NCBI RefSeq assembly: GCF_036588685.1
Contig: NC_086382.1
Span: forward strand, 64,712,929 to 64,776,928
Reading direction: 5' to 3'
Source: Mytilus trossulus
Lineage: Eukaryota; Mollusca; Bivalvia; Mytilida; Mytilidae
Length of the DNA stretch: 64,000 nucleotides
Shown here: positions 23,152-34,583 of the stretch, piece after piece
Numbering within the stretch: the first letter of the stretch is position 1
How the letters are laid out: every line of letters begins with the position of its first letter
The notes under the pieces: generated by a model
Told to the model about the DNA's origin: nothing
Databases searched by the model: none
What the model saw: the letters and a program-made list of their open reading frames with translations, nothing else
Translations under genes and position numbers: made by a program

Positions 23152-24825
23152 CTTTTTAAGTTCACACAAACTAATCTTTTTTTAATCATAAGTTAAGCAA
23201 ATAACACTGATCAATGATTCCGGTAATATCATTTGAAAAATCAAAATTATGTGCTTAAATATTGCTTAATGTAGAAAATTTGCGCTTATGTTTGCTCACA
23301 CAATCTATCAGACAACTTGATCAATTATTTTTTGCGACATTTGTATTTAAATATCATAAATTATATTTGATGTTGAAATAATCTCATCCTGAAATTCCTT
23401 TGGAAGTCGTAAACGTTTATTCTCAGTATATAGAATAGTATTTTTAATCCATTACACCGATATATATGTGTCCTGTGTAGACAAATAAAAGGTGGTATAA
23501 ATGATAAACTTTGAATTGTTATATGAATTCTAAATGATTGCTATACAATAATATATAAATTGACTTCCAAGCTGCATCTGTGATTCGTTAAAAATTATGT
23601 TTTTTATGTCTAGACCTCGCAGTCATTGATATCTTTAAATGCGATTTTAAATAATATTAAAATGATGAATTGCGTTCACAGCTACTTTTTTTTATCTCCA
23701 TATTGGTTTCCAACAAATATTTACGCAAAAAAGTTTGAAACGATGGTTTGGTATGTCATTTTATAAATAATACATAGCTGAGAGGATGATAGAGCAGATA
23801 GGTAACAGCGGCGAAGCCAAAAGTTACCAATGCTTTTTTGAGGGGTACCAATCTGTTCTATAACCCTATCAGCTATTTGTTATTTAATTTATTATACTGA
23901 ATGTCCTATCATTATTGTCTTTTACAGACTAATTTCATTTTATAGTGTTTTCTATCACGTACATAACAACGTAATGGACAGGTATTAGAAAAAACAACAA
24001 AAGTGCACGAGGCAAGATGTTTTATTTTTTTATTTTGACAGTCAAATAATAAAATCTGCGCCAAATTGTAAAACTTAAGCATTGTTTTAATTACTTCATG
24101 TAAATTCAATTCAGTGTCCTTTAAAATATTGGTCGTCCTGAATATGCATGAAATATTTGACACTGGACGTTAAGCAACCAACAATCATTTAAAATTATAT
24201 TGGAAACAACACGTTAAATAATTTTATGTGTCCGAAGCGCTCTTCTGAATTTACCTTCATCAAAAACGCCCAAAGACAATTATTTGAAAAGTTCCAAAAC
24301 CGTTGAAGACCTATATGACTAAAATAAATAGCCAAATTCATCTAAAGTAAAAATGTATAAACGGACAGTTTTAGAAAAAAATGGTTAAATTATGTCTGTA
24401 ACGCAGTATCGATTTTTGACTGGTCCGGACGACAATGTGAAATTTTAAAAAGGTGGCACCCAATCAGCTATATGATAGAGCAAATTAACAACCTCGTATT
24501 AGCCAATCAAAATATGAAATTTTAACATGAAGTAAAAGAACAAAAAATGCTCTCTTATTTTGGAAAGCAGTGAAGAACTGTGTCATGAGATTTGCATTGG
24601 AAAATATAATCATAGCCAGCACGGGTTCTGTCGAGTTTCAACCCTTTGCACATCATGAAACAATCAACTTATACAAATAGATAATCGAGGAGGGGATGGA
24701 AGGGTTTAAAACAAATTCTATTCTTGTCTTTCATTTTTGCTAATGCGCTTTTTCTATGTGTCTTTTTTGTGTTTCTTTGTTACATGTGACGTGGTTCTGT
24801 ACTATACATCCCGTTTTTTTTATTT
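23152..24825. other. Gene-free stretch, nothing recognised
   Basis: No open frame beyond 83 codons and no family match. It is AT-rich throughout. Confidence 0.5.
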
Positions 24826-24847
24826 ATTAAGCTATGGTCATTTGTTA

Positions 24848-25450
24848 TACACTCGTCAAAATTTTGACGGAACGTATTATGGTATACAAATGTACGTTGC
24901 CGTCTGTCTGTCTGTCCGTCTTTCCGTCTATCCGTCTGTCCGTCTATCCGTCTATCCAATTGTCCGTCTGTCTGTCCGGCATAAACATGTCGCACCATAA
25001 CTTGAGAATGACTTATCTAAATTTCATGAAACTTTATATTGTTGTTTCTTATGATAGTCAAATGACCTGTATACTTTTTGGTGAAAAAAAAGATTTAAAC
25101 TTTTTGAGTTACGGCACTTTATAACTAAAACAGGGGTGTGTTTTTTTCACATGTCGCGCCGTATCTTAATTCTTTATGGTTATTGCTAACAACTTTACAC
25201 ACTTCTTAGTCTAAAGATCTGTACCCTTTTTAGTGATGATTTAAAATTTCATTTTAAAAAAAGAAAGAGGTAGGAGCTTTTCACATGCCGTGAGGTATCT
25301 CAAAAACGATTTATGATTATTGTTTTATTAATCTAAAGATCTGTATACTTTTTGGTGATGATATAAAATTTGATTTTAGTGATATTTAACAGGGTGGGGG
25401 GTTTCACATGTCCCGCCGTGTCTCAAAAACATTAACTGGTTATTGTTTAA
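24848..25450 (+). repeat. CCGT-microsatellite repeat with hairpin head and diverged tandem body
   Basis: A hairpin (CGTCAAAATTTTGACG at about 24853) is followed by 'tattatgg' and then CCGTCTGT/CCGTCTAT units at about 24900-24978. The body has about three related blocks, each with a 'cgccgt-tctc' element and 'agatctgta' followed by 'ctttttggtgatga'. The microsatellite creates long open frames on both strands that are not genes. Confidence 0.8.
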
Positions 25451-25479
25451 AACTTTCTCAGAAACTATTTATGATTATT

Positions 25480-25860
25480 GCATAAATCTTCCACAGAAGA
25501 CGTCAGGGGTATCATGCGCTCATGGGGTTAAGATAAAGCACAATGTTGACTGCTGTACCCCTATGTTTTACGATTTTACCTATTATGGCTGTTTGTTTTG
25601 TTCATCAATCAATGTCAATATAATGAGACTTTATTCGACTGTCATACAAGTAAGTTAGAGGTTAAGCTCGATAAAAAACCGGTTTGATCCACAATTTTCT
25701 TCATAAGAAAATGCATGTACATAATAAGAAATATGACAGTTGCTATCTATTCGTCTGATGCGTTTGAGCTTTTGATTTTGGAATTTTATAACGGACTTTT
25801 TTCGATTTTCGTCGGCGTTCGGCGGTATTGTTTTTAATATTATTTTGTTCCCCCTAAACA
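25480..25860 (+). repeat. Dispersed repeat family C
   Basis: Landmarks are 'caatgttgactgctgtaccc', 'ttttacctattatggctgtt' and 'gcgtttgagcttttgatttt'. Related pieces are at 28560-28770 (+), 36211-36310 (-), 52350-52445 (-) and 59570-59670 (-). I recall this family from mussel sequences. Confidence 0.8.
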
Positions 25861-26949
25861 CCACTAGATCCATCAACATGTCATAATGCTGAAGTGTATA
25901 ATGATAAGGGTGACATTAGATGTTGTGTAGTACCCTCTAAAATTGAAACTACTCGCTTCGGAAAGACAGACTTATGTGGCAGAGTTTATTGTAATTGTAA
26001 TATTTTAGAAGAAGAAAACATTTGCTAATAAAATATCTACTGTATGAAAATCTAAAAGCATGCCATGTTCATTGATATATTTGTTTATACTTAATAGTTT
26101 TAAATCTTATATGATAAAGATACAAATAAAATTTAGCTCTCTGATTCCTAGCCACTTCGTTTTTTTCCTGACCTGTTAAATACATTTTACTTAATTAACG
26201 TTTAGTTCGTTTAATCTCAGTTCTCTGAAATCCTACCAATGCGAACATTTCTGGTCGAAATACAATGAACATATTTTCTTTCTGCATTTCATCTAAATTC
26301 ATTTGAGAAACAGATTCCATCACTAAAATTCGTGCAAAACGAGATGTCGCCACTTTCGAATGTAAAATAATAAATACTCGTCAAATTTTGCTTTTGACAT
26401 ATCTTACTGTTTTGAGTGAGAAAAGCGCGTTTCACTTCCAAAAACGAGCATGGTCATGCCAATACCGAAATAAGTGTATCGTATGACCCCAATTGTTCAA
26501 AACGATATTGCAAAACATATATAGTGAAGTCTATTTACTAAATAAATTAATGTTAGTATATACTATGACAATATTTAAAGATTTTATCAGTTTTAATAAT
26601 TGATAACCTTTCAGATGAAGCTCAAACAAAGGGTCAATTATACGTTTACGGTCATAAAGCTTTATGAGAGGGACATGCATAGTAAATGGGCTATGTCATA
26701 GATTTTCTTAAAACTGTGTATACACTTTTGGCTCGTTGAACTGAATCTGAAAATCGAATATAATTAGGTCTTTATCTCATGTGCTTCCTTTTTAAATGTT
26801 CAACTATTTTGCAATAATTCAATCAGTTATAATTCATAAAACTAAAGAGATAAATGTTTTATAATTTTTATTTTCAGATATGATAAACGAACCCAAATGA
26901 TTTGCAAAAATGTTCCCGAAATCTTTGACATAGCCCAATTACTGTTCCT
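25861..26949. other. Gene-free stretch, nothing recognised
   Basis: AT-rich with no supported feature. Confidence 0.5.
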
Positions 26950-27485
26950 GGAGAAATTTAGAAAAGTGTGTAATGTTTTATGCCAATACCGAAGCACTGA
27001 ATTCTAAGGAGTAATATTACCCTCAGGGAATAGCAGTTCGCCAGCGTAAAACCTTAGAATATCTGCCTTAATAAATGTCATTTTTATTTCGCAATGATCC
27101 TCAATTAATAAGAAATACTGACAATTGCAAGTTGTCTGCACTCACTCGTCCTATGCATGAAATAAATATAAAATGTACTCATTAATTTGTTTAAACCTTC
27201 AGAAATTTAATAATTTCGTGATTTGATTTAATAGATAATTGTATATGCGTTCTATAAACTACGATAATCATGCCTAAATGTTATTTTTGTCATAATGATG
27301 AACGTATTTTATAGCAATTCCAGAAATTCGATTTTGATCAATTATTTACAATGTTATTTCACATTATTCAAAAATATAAAACTGATCATATATAATACTC
27401 AGTTCAATGGCCTAAATATTTCCTTTGAAAGCAAAATGTTGGATAGAGATAAAATCATGAAACGAAAGCAGAAGTTTTCGTTACG
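26950..27485. repeat. Diverged duplicate of 16975-17495
   Basis: See 16975-17495. The copies lie about 10 kb apart in the same orientation. The 71-codon frame within it is not conserved between the copies. Confidence 0.75.
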
Positions 27486-28555
27486 TATTGTTTTTATTTT
27501 AAACGCATAGAGCTGCAAGAAATGGTCCTTTTAACTATGCACCTAATATGTGATAGGAATTTTAAAAACAATTAAATGATAAAGACAGTATATATTGTAC
27601 ATTGTAGTAATCACAATGACTACTATATGTAAAACGAAAATAAAATTTTCAGCTTTAGTTTCGAATTTTATCAACTTTTCAATAACATAAAATAGTCATA
27701 TCATATCAACATTTCTAGAAACATTCCTTTACAAAATCCAAGTAACAGACCAGAATGAACTGGAAATAAGACAAAGTAATGAGCTTTGGTAAAAGTACAA
27801 GAGAAAGAGTATCGTCTTGTAAAATTAAGTCTTTCAATTTTGGTTGTCTTCATGTCATTTATTCAAATAAATGTAAAATACTGATAAGAATTACTCATGA
27901 TGGGTAGTAAAGTAAACTTTAGAACATCCTCTCAAGCACGTATCGTGTTTAACCCACATATTTAATTAAAACAAGAGGGATTTATAATTCGTAAAGATGA
28001 CAATCACGATATGTTGTAAACATCTGCTTATTAATGTAAAAGTACAGACAAAGGTTGTGAAATATTTGATGTTCTTTGATATTTGTTATATGTATTGTTG
28101 TTATAAAAAAAGTGGTATGATTACCAATAAAAACAACTCTCAACTAGATACTAATTGAGGCAGGATTCAGCAATAAAACGACTGCATGTAATGCCGGTAA
28201 CAATGAACAAAATATATACCTCTTATAAAAGGAACAAAAATTAACAAATGTACATCGGTGTAAAAAATTATTCAGTCTTGCATACTCATATGTGTTTAAA
28301 AAAATGATTCCCTTGATTATCTATGTGTTTTGATACTGTATGGTTGTATTCAATTATTTAACTCCAATGGAGTAATTTATTATGAAGACAAAATAGCCTA
28401 TAGCAAAAATACAACCAAAACAATATTTTTTTGTTATCATATACATTACATACAATCGTCCATTTCTTTATGAGTGAATGTAACACAGAAAAATAAAATA
28501 GTATAATAAAAGAGCAATGAATGAGGTTGTTGAAGTTGATATCTGCCTTTTTTGT
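27486..28555. other. Mostly unrecognised stretch with one weak family A fragment
   Basis: Around 28112-28160 the words 'gtggtatgattaccaat' and 'acaactctcaac' resemble the reverse-strand end of family A. Nothing else is recognised. Confidence 0.45.
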
Positions 28556-28559
28556 GCTT

Positions 28560-28790
28560 CTTTGTTACATATTTGTTTATTTTTTGGGTGATAAGGATTA
28601 TTAATCACAATGTTAACTACTGTAACGTTAACCCCATCTTTGACATTTTTACCTATAGTGTCTATTCGTTTCGTTCGCGCATCGTTGTCATTATGATGGA
28701 TGGACAAGTTCAGATTGCTGTTTGACAAGGTTCGGTCTACCATTTTCTGCATGGGAATTGCCTGTGCCAAGTCAGAGTTGTGACAGTTGA
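28560..28790 (+). repeat. Dispersed repeat family C, fragment
   Basis: It shares 'caatgttaactactgtaacg' and 'tttttacctatagtgtctat' with 25540-25600. A 100-codon minus-strand frame here belongs to the repeat. Confidence 0.75.
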
Positions 28791-28975
28791 CATATCGGAT
28801 ATGTTCCTTGCGTCGTAGCTACAATCCCCTTCCCTTTCGTGAATGTCACCTACCGAATTAGACTATTTACCGGATTTGTTATCCCATAAGCAACACGACG
28901 GGTGCCACATGGGGAGCAGGATCTGCTTACCCTTCCAGAGCACCTGAGATCACCCCAGCACAAACAACAATTTCC
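28791..28975 (-). repeat. Dispersed repeat family B, internal fragment
   Basis: This is the reverse complement of about 12590-12780, with 'gacgggtgccacatggggag', 'tcccttccctttcgtgaatg' style blocks and 'cacctaccgaatta'. It abuts the family C fragment directly. Confidence 0.8.
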
Positions 28976-30100
28976 AAAAAAGTGAAAAGGTACATTTAAG
29001 CAAAACGCATTTGACTAACAGGTCGAACAACTGATGTTCTTTAACCCTGCTGACTGCCGTTGGCCAAATAAAATTGATCACAAGATGTAACAAAATGGAT
29101 CTTAATATATTAACTTTAATACTAAACAGAAAACAATTAACTAGTGGCCAAGATGTTATGCCACAAACATGAGGTGTCAATAATTTTTGTACACCAGATC
29201 TGGATTTCGACAATAAATGTCTCTTCAGTGATGTTAGGGATAGAAATGGTATTTGGAAGGCCATATATAATTTACTCTCATTCTATATATATACAGAAAT
29301 TGCATTCCTAGCCCCTAAGATGCTAATTATTTGTCGTTTGTTTTAGTGAGTTTTTGTTCCCTTACATTTCTTTTTATTATTCTTTCATTTTAATATAAAT
29401 TTATGTTGATTGCACTACAGCTTTATTATCATAAAAGTTACTCACTGGAAGAAACACCACAGATTAATACTCTTAAATGATCAAACAAAATAATAAAATT
29501 AAGTAGGAAATTGAATTTGAAGTCAACCAAATAATAGCATGATAAAAACTTAAAATAAAGTGCACATTTCAAATTAATCGAAGAATTCAAATTATTGCCA
29601 ATTTGTATATACCAAGGACATTTGATGCATCGATGATGGAACATGATGCTGTTTCATTTACTGGATATTAAAAAAATGCATCTTACTTTCAAGGTGTGAT
29701 AATTTGAAATTGCAATTTCATAACTTCTTTCTAGAATCAATTTTGTTGTGGATATATGATTTTGAACTTTTAGAGAAGTAATGGTATGGTGCATTTGCAT
29801 TGATTTCAACATAATACTAAGAGACAGAGTTACAGGAATTTTTTATCATCACAATTAATGTCATCTTATTGTCAGGTAAATGGGCACTTCAAGAAGATAT
29901 ATGTTTACAATTTAATGGCTTAAATTTAATAAATAAGTTAACAAAAAGGATTTTTGAATGGCATGCAGAGTATGTGGGAGATATAAATCTATGAATCCAA
30001 CTATTTCTAATCAATGCAAAATATGTACCGATTAATAAATACTACTACCTTGAATTGGGAGACTATATTCTTCACAACTTTACTCTTTTTACTGTATTGC
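28976..30100. other. Gene-free stretch, nothing recognised
   Basis: A 104-codon minus-strand frame at 28950-29264 starts outside and ends inside repeat B sequence. It is not supported as a gene. Confidence 0.45.
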
Positions 30101-30123
30101 AGCATCACAGATTCTTCAACTAA

Positions 30124-31284
30124 GAAAAAAGATAAACCTGGTCTTCTTCTAAGATATATCTTTCACCATAAATTAGTTCAGTCGAAAATGCCTCCTTTTT
30201 TTAAAAATCAGTCTGTACCAATAATTTCTAATACCTATACCAAACCAATTGCAACTAACGTTTTCAATTACAAACACGTTTTGAAGTATCGTAATATTGA
30301 CGATTGCAAGTCTAAAACTCCTGATTGCACCTGTTCTGGTTCCTAATTCACGTATATCCCGACCCGCCACGTAATAACCGGAGACCTCAACATTGTCAAA
30401 AACAATTCCTGTAAAATGTATAATCCTAAGGGCCGAAATATATTAGCGAATGAATTAAGGCTGTGAGGTCGTTGATAAAGATCAGAATTAAGAAACTAAA
30501 AGGGTATATCGATACCCATGCTACGTCAATCCTTAAAGACCCATATGTTGCAAAAAGCTTGTCCTTCCTCTATGACTAATATGTTGTTGTTGGTATTTAT
30601 CCAAAGATCTTGTAGAGTATATTCAATCAAAGACTCTCTCATCTTGCAATAATATTAAAACATTTGACTTTTATACACTTTACACAAGTATTCCCAATTC
30701 CAAACGAAAAGGCAAATTGAAAGAGTTGGTATTCATAAAAAGGAATGGCGAACGCAGATACAACTATTTTAAGTTGTCTTGGGGAGTGATAAATCATACT
30801 GTGTAAAGAATCATTCTGATTCAATCTTTGTTTTTATGTTAAATCAACGTTATCAAGATGCTTGGTGTTTTGATTGACAGCATATTTGTAACTTTTAGAG
30901 GACGTATTTTTCAACAGACTATCAGGTCAGCTTTCCAATGGGAACCAATTGTTCTCCTCTTCTCGCCGACTTGTTTCTTTATTATTATGTGGCCTAATTC
31001 ATACATGAACTTCTTAGGAAAAAAAATAAGAAGTTAGCAATATCCTTCAAGTTTACTTCCAGCTATATTCTGTCAGAAAATAATTCTCAATTTGGCAGCT
31101 ATGTTGGGCGTATCTATCCCATCGAACCAGAGAAAAAGGATACACCAGATACAGTTAAGTGTGCCTCATATCTTGACTCATATCTAAAAATTGACAACGA
31201 GGGTCGCTTGAAAACAACATTTTACGACAAAAGAAATGATTTCAGCTTCCAAATTGTAAACTTTCCATTTCTATGTAGCAACAC
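30124..31284 (+). pseudogene. Decayed Penelope-like reverse transcriptase
   Basis: Fragments in changing frames follow the order of a Penelope-like RT. At 30163-30345: HHKLVQSKMPPFFKNQSVP and a CTC motif. After a stop, HVITGDLNIV. At about 30646-30726: IKTFDFYTLYTSIPN (RT motif A). At about 30920-30985: FPMGTNCSPLLADLFLYYY. At about 31130-31284: DTVKCASYLDSYLKID, TTFYDKRNDFSF and NFPFLCSNTPE. The segment that should hold the catalytic YIDD reads FTSSYILSENN, so the aspartates are gone. At least four stops or frameshifts are visible. I assign the Penelope-like class from motif order; a relative with the same FDFSTLY/PMGTNCAPLLADL signature is widespread in invertebrates. Confidence 0.8.
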
Positions 31285-31289
31285 CCCTG

Positions 31290-31445
31290 AGTTTTGTGGT
31301 GTGGTTCGTGTTGCTTTGTCTTTAGATTTCTATGTTGTGTATTGTGTACTATTATTTGTCTGTTTGTATTTTTATTTTTTAGCCATGTCATTGTTAGTTT
31401 ATTTACGATCTATGAGTTTGACTGTCCCTCTTGTTTTTTTCGCCA
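31290..31445 (-). repeat. Dispersed repeat family B, 5' portion, joined to the RT remnant
   Basis: On the - strand it matches about 12445-12600 ('agggacagtcaaactcat', 'tatgttgtgt' region). It begins within a few bases of the last recognisable RT codons at 31284, so the two elements are fused or one is inserted at the end of the other. Confidence 0.75.
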
Positions 31446-31969
31446 CTCTTTCAACTATGAAATTTTAAGCAATTATGACAAATAACAGCCAATGAAATTT
31501 TCTTTACTTAAATCTTTGCAAATTAAAATAAAATTTAATTAAACAAACATATACATCAAATGGCAACAGCTACAAACAAGTGACATATATTGACAATAGC
31601 TAAACCAAACCCATGATCCCTAATTATATATCTAGGAAAATTATTATAAAATATCCTCGCATTCTTAGTAAAAAACAGAAAATACTCCATCGTCCATGTT
31701 GTCAAAGAAAACGAAGGGACAACCTCGTAGCGGAAAGGTTTATTATTACCATACAAAAGCAGTTAATTTCACAGAAGCCTTTGAGCAACTTTAACTTTTT
31801 TTAGATTGCATATTACCAGTAAGCCATTTCATCAATAGGAAAATTATATCCTCAACAGTGGCTGGTAAACAACTTCTCAATCAAATAAGTGGTTTTACGT
31901 GGCGTACTGCATTGTTTTCTAAATCACTAACAAAACAAACCGAACCAATAACTGCCAGTTATCCATGGT

Positions 31970-32065
31970 GCTCCAGAACAGAAGCAGATCCTGCTCTACG
32001 TCTGACAACCGTCACGTCGCTATGGTAAGTATAATTGCGATCAGATGTCCCATTTGGTAAACCCT
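31970..32065 (+). repeat. Dispersed repeat family B, short diverged fragment
   Basis: 'gcagatcctgctctacgtct' and 'accgtcacgtcgctatggta' correspond to 'gcaggtcctgctccaaatgt' and 'acccgtcgtgttgcgta' in the longest copy. Confidence 0.6.
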
Positions 32066-32451
32066 TTCAAAACATTACGCAAGAATGTAGCGCGTCTGTC
32101 TGCGAAACATGTCAATTATCCAATCCCTAGGTATTTGGACTCATTCATTTATGAATTTTCATATTTTTATTATCAAGTTTTAATTTTCTTAATCGTCTAC
32201 ATCATCATCAAATACTTCGTTTTAACCAGAAGATGCCTGCAAAATCGCGGTACATTTTGGCAAGTGTTGAAAAAAAGAGTTTTTAAATTTCGTAGGCAGT
32301 ACGTCGACTGAGCATGTACCAAAGCGTGTAAGACATAGATCGATAACAGTCTCCAAATTGGGATATTTTGTCAAAAATAAATTGGCGTTTTCTGTGGAAA
32401 AAAGATTGTTTCAAAGACAAATTTAGGGAGTACATAACATTACATTTTACA

Positions 32452-32557
32452 TATATTCCTTCGTCTTTAAAAATACTTGAATATTCGTAATCAAACGACC
32501 AATTAATTTTTCATTATTTAAATTGCTATTTTGAAAAAAATTGTAAGTCCTTCAGCA
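32452..32557 (+). repeat. Left arm of a near-identical inverted repeat
   Basis: About 105 bases from 'tatattccttcgtc' to 'ccttcagca' are repeated in reverse complement at 32809-32913. I find only about two differences (one indel and one substitution near the inner end). The spacer is 251 bases. Confidence 0.95.
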
Positions 32558-32808
32558 GTCACAAAATTTTTTGACTGTGTATGGTTTCAAAGGAGGTGCG
32601 ACTCGATGAAATCGGTCTCTGCCTTCAGAAGTATATATTCAACACTCTTTCAAAACTTTGACCGAGTTCAACCAAACTTGCACTTATTCTTCTTCGGGAT
32701 ATAAGTCAGTGCATCTCTTATTAACATTGTTAGGGTTTCAACAAACTAAATACGGACTTCGCCATTTCTGCTGAAATAATTGAGACGAAAGTCAACATAA
32801 ATCTTCAT

Positions 32809-32913
32809 TGCTGAAGGACTTACATATTTTTCAAAATAGCAATTTAAATAATGAAAAATTAATTGGTCGTTTGATTACGAATATTCAAGTATTTTTAAAG
32901 ACGAAGGAATATA
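32809..32913 (-). repeat. Right arm of the near-identical inverted repeat
   Basis: Partner of 32452-32557. The 82-codon frame beginning at 32808 is mostly this arm and is not supported as coding. The spacer (32558-32808) has no recognised feature. Confidence 0.95.
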
Positions 32914-33526
32914 GGCATTTGGAATTAAATTTAACGATAACTTGTCTTTTAATTTGCTGTGAAGTGAGCGTTGTTCATGTAATTATTAAAACATCGATCA
33001 AATTGATGTCTACACTTAGAACAAGAGCCCGAGTAAACAAGTGCAGCTGTACTTAAAATTATTTGCGAGAGACTTTTACTTTTCAATATTTCAGTCGATT
33101 CTGTATCTCAGTCAATAAGATATAAATATTTAATGGAAAGGGATGGAATGTATTAATCATATCAAAAAATAATATCTCGTGTAAATAACCAAAAACGAAA
33201 CACAACACTTTGAATTCTTAGTCGACAAAACTCAGAGATGCCTTCAACATGTGACTCACTGAAAATGCAGGACGGTTATAAAGTTCTGTTTTGAACGAAA
33301 TTATTTTTGCTATTATCAACAAATTATTTGACAAACTATCGTGTTTGATTTTATCTCGTTTACATTCAGAAGTTGCTTATCTCTAGAGGGATTTATAATA
33401 AAATAAATTTTAATACAAATCATAAATTCTGCAAAACGTTTATATGATATTTGATCACTAATTAAGGATATACTTTAAAATTAATGACTTATTGTGTTGA
33501 TTTTGGTATAAAAGGATCATTCACAC

Positions 33527-33911
33527 TAAGGGTACATTTCTTTCTAACACAAACGATGCAAACGGCTATGCGCGAAGATGTTTTGGTCATTTCTTTCAAG
33601 CATACGTTTGCAAAGTTTGAATAAACTTTGACAAACTATGCAAACGCTAAAAATGCGTCTGCAGTTTATCGTTTGTTAGTACAAACGCCGCATCTGTTTC
33701 TAACTTTAACCTGATTAAATGAAGTATTTGTTTCTACATCTGTAAAAAAGTCTGTTTACCAGCAACATGTGCATGATTTATTGAAAGTTTAAACAGGGTC
33801 ATAAAAGACTTATCAAACGATGTATTTGTTACTACTTATGTAGCGTTTAGAAAACAGCAACAAACGCGACACAACGTTTACAACATTTTGGTTAGAAAGT
33901 AATACGGCCTT
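33527..33911. mobile_element. MITE-like element with imperfect terminal inverted repeats
   Basis: The left end 'taagg...ctttctaac...aaa..g..aacg' pairs with the reverse complement of the right end 'gttagaaag...ccttata'. The interior repeats 'caaacg' many times in both orientations. It is about 385 bp with no coding frame. Confidence 0.65.
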
Positions 33912-34443
33912 ATTATTCAATTCTATCCAAAGTTATAATGATATTGTATGCTTAATGTTGCATTGATAATATTGAAATACTCTTGCTGAATATATACTTT
34001 GCATCAAATGCAAGGTATTTTAGTAATGTATTTAATGTATTGTTTAGCAAGATACCTGAATGTATAGTTGATTATTTCTTATGCAGCAACAATATTACAA
34101 TCTGATTGGTTGACTACCCCGATGTAAATACCACCCCACCCTTGTTCACCCGGGTATAAATAAAATGGTGCCAAAATTAAAAACAAATATGATATTTTGC
34201 CAAAAAAAATAAAATAAAATAAAAAAAAAATAATAAAAAAAGTAAAATTTAGTTTTTTTGTTTTTTCTGTAAACTCAAAAGAACACAAAAATAATTCTGA
34301 ATTTTCCCAAAAATAAAGTAAAAAAGTATTTGACTATGTGCAACAACATGGACATTGAAAAAATATTACGCTTGAAATTTTTCATTACAATTTTACATCC
34401 TGGCTTCAAAATGAGTAAAGGAATTGTTCCAAGAAATAAATTC

Positions 34444-34583
34444 GTTATCTCGGTGTAATCAGGGGTGTACGGAATTTTACACCGTTGTTGAAAATTCATA
34501 CACTCATTCGGCTGCGTCTTAGGGTGTATGAATTTTCAACAATGGTTTAAAATTCTGTACACCCCTGATTACACAAAGATAAC
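34444..34583. mobile_element. 140-bp palindromic foldback element
   Basis: Arms of about 62 bases (GTTATCT...GTGTAATCAGGGGTGTAC...GTTGAAAATTCATAC and its inverse) surround a short loop 'attcggctgcgtctt'. The arms differ at about six positions. Two mirrored open frames that both start MNFQQ come from the arms. Confidence 0.92.

Noticed and set aside
24737..25124. Overlapping open frames rich in Ser/Val/Cys/Leu on + and Asp/Gly/Gln/Arg on -
   Set aside because: They are translations of the CCGT microsatellite and share no domain.
28468..28770. 100-codon minus-strand frame
   Set aside because: Most of it is family C repeat, and matching sequence at 25540-25600 does not keep the frame.
34079..34288. 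69-codon minus-strand frame ending in Phe/Ile runs
   Set aside because: It is a product of the A-rich tract at 34200-34255.
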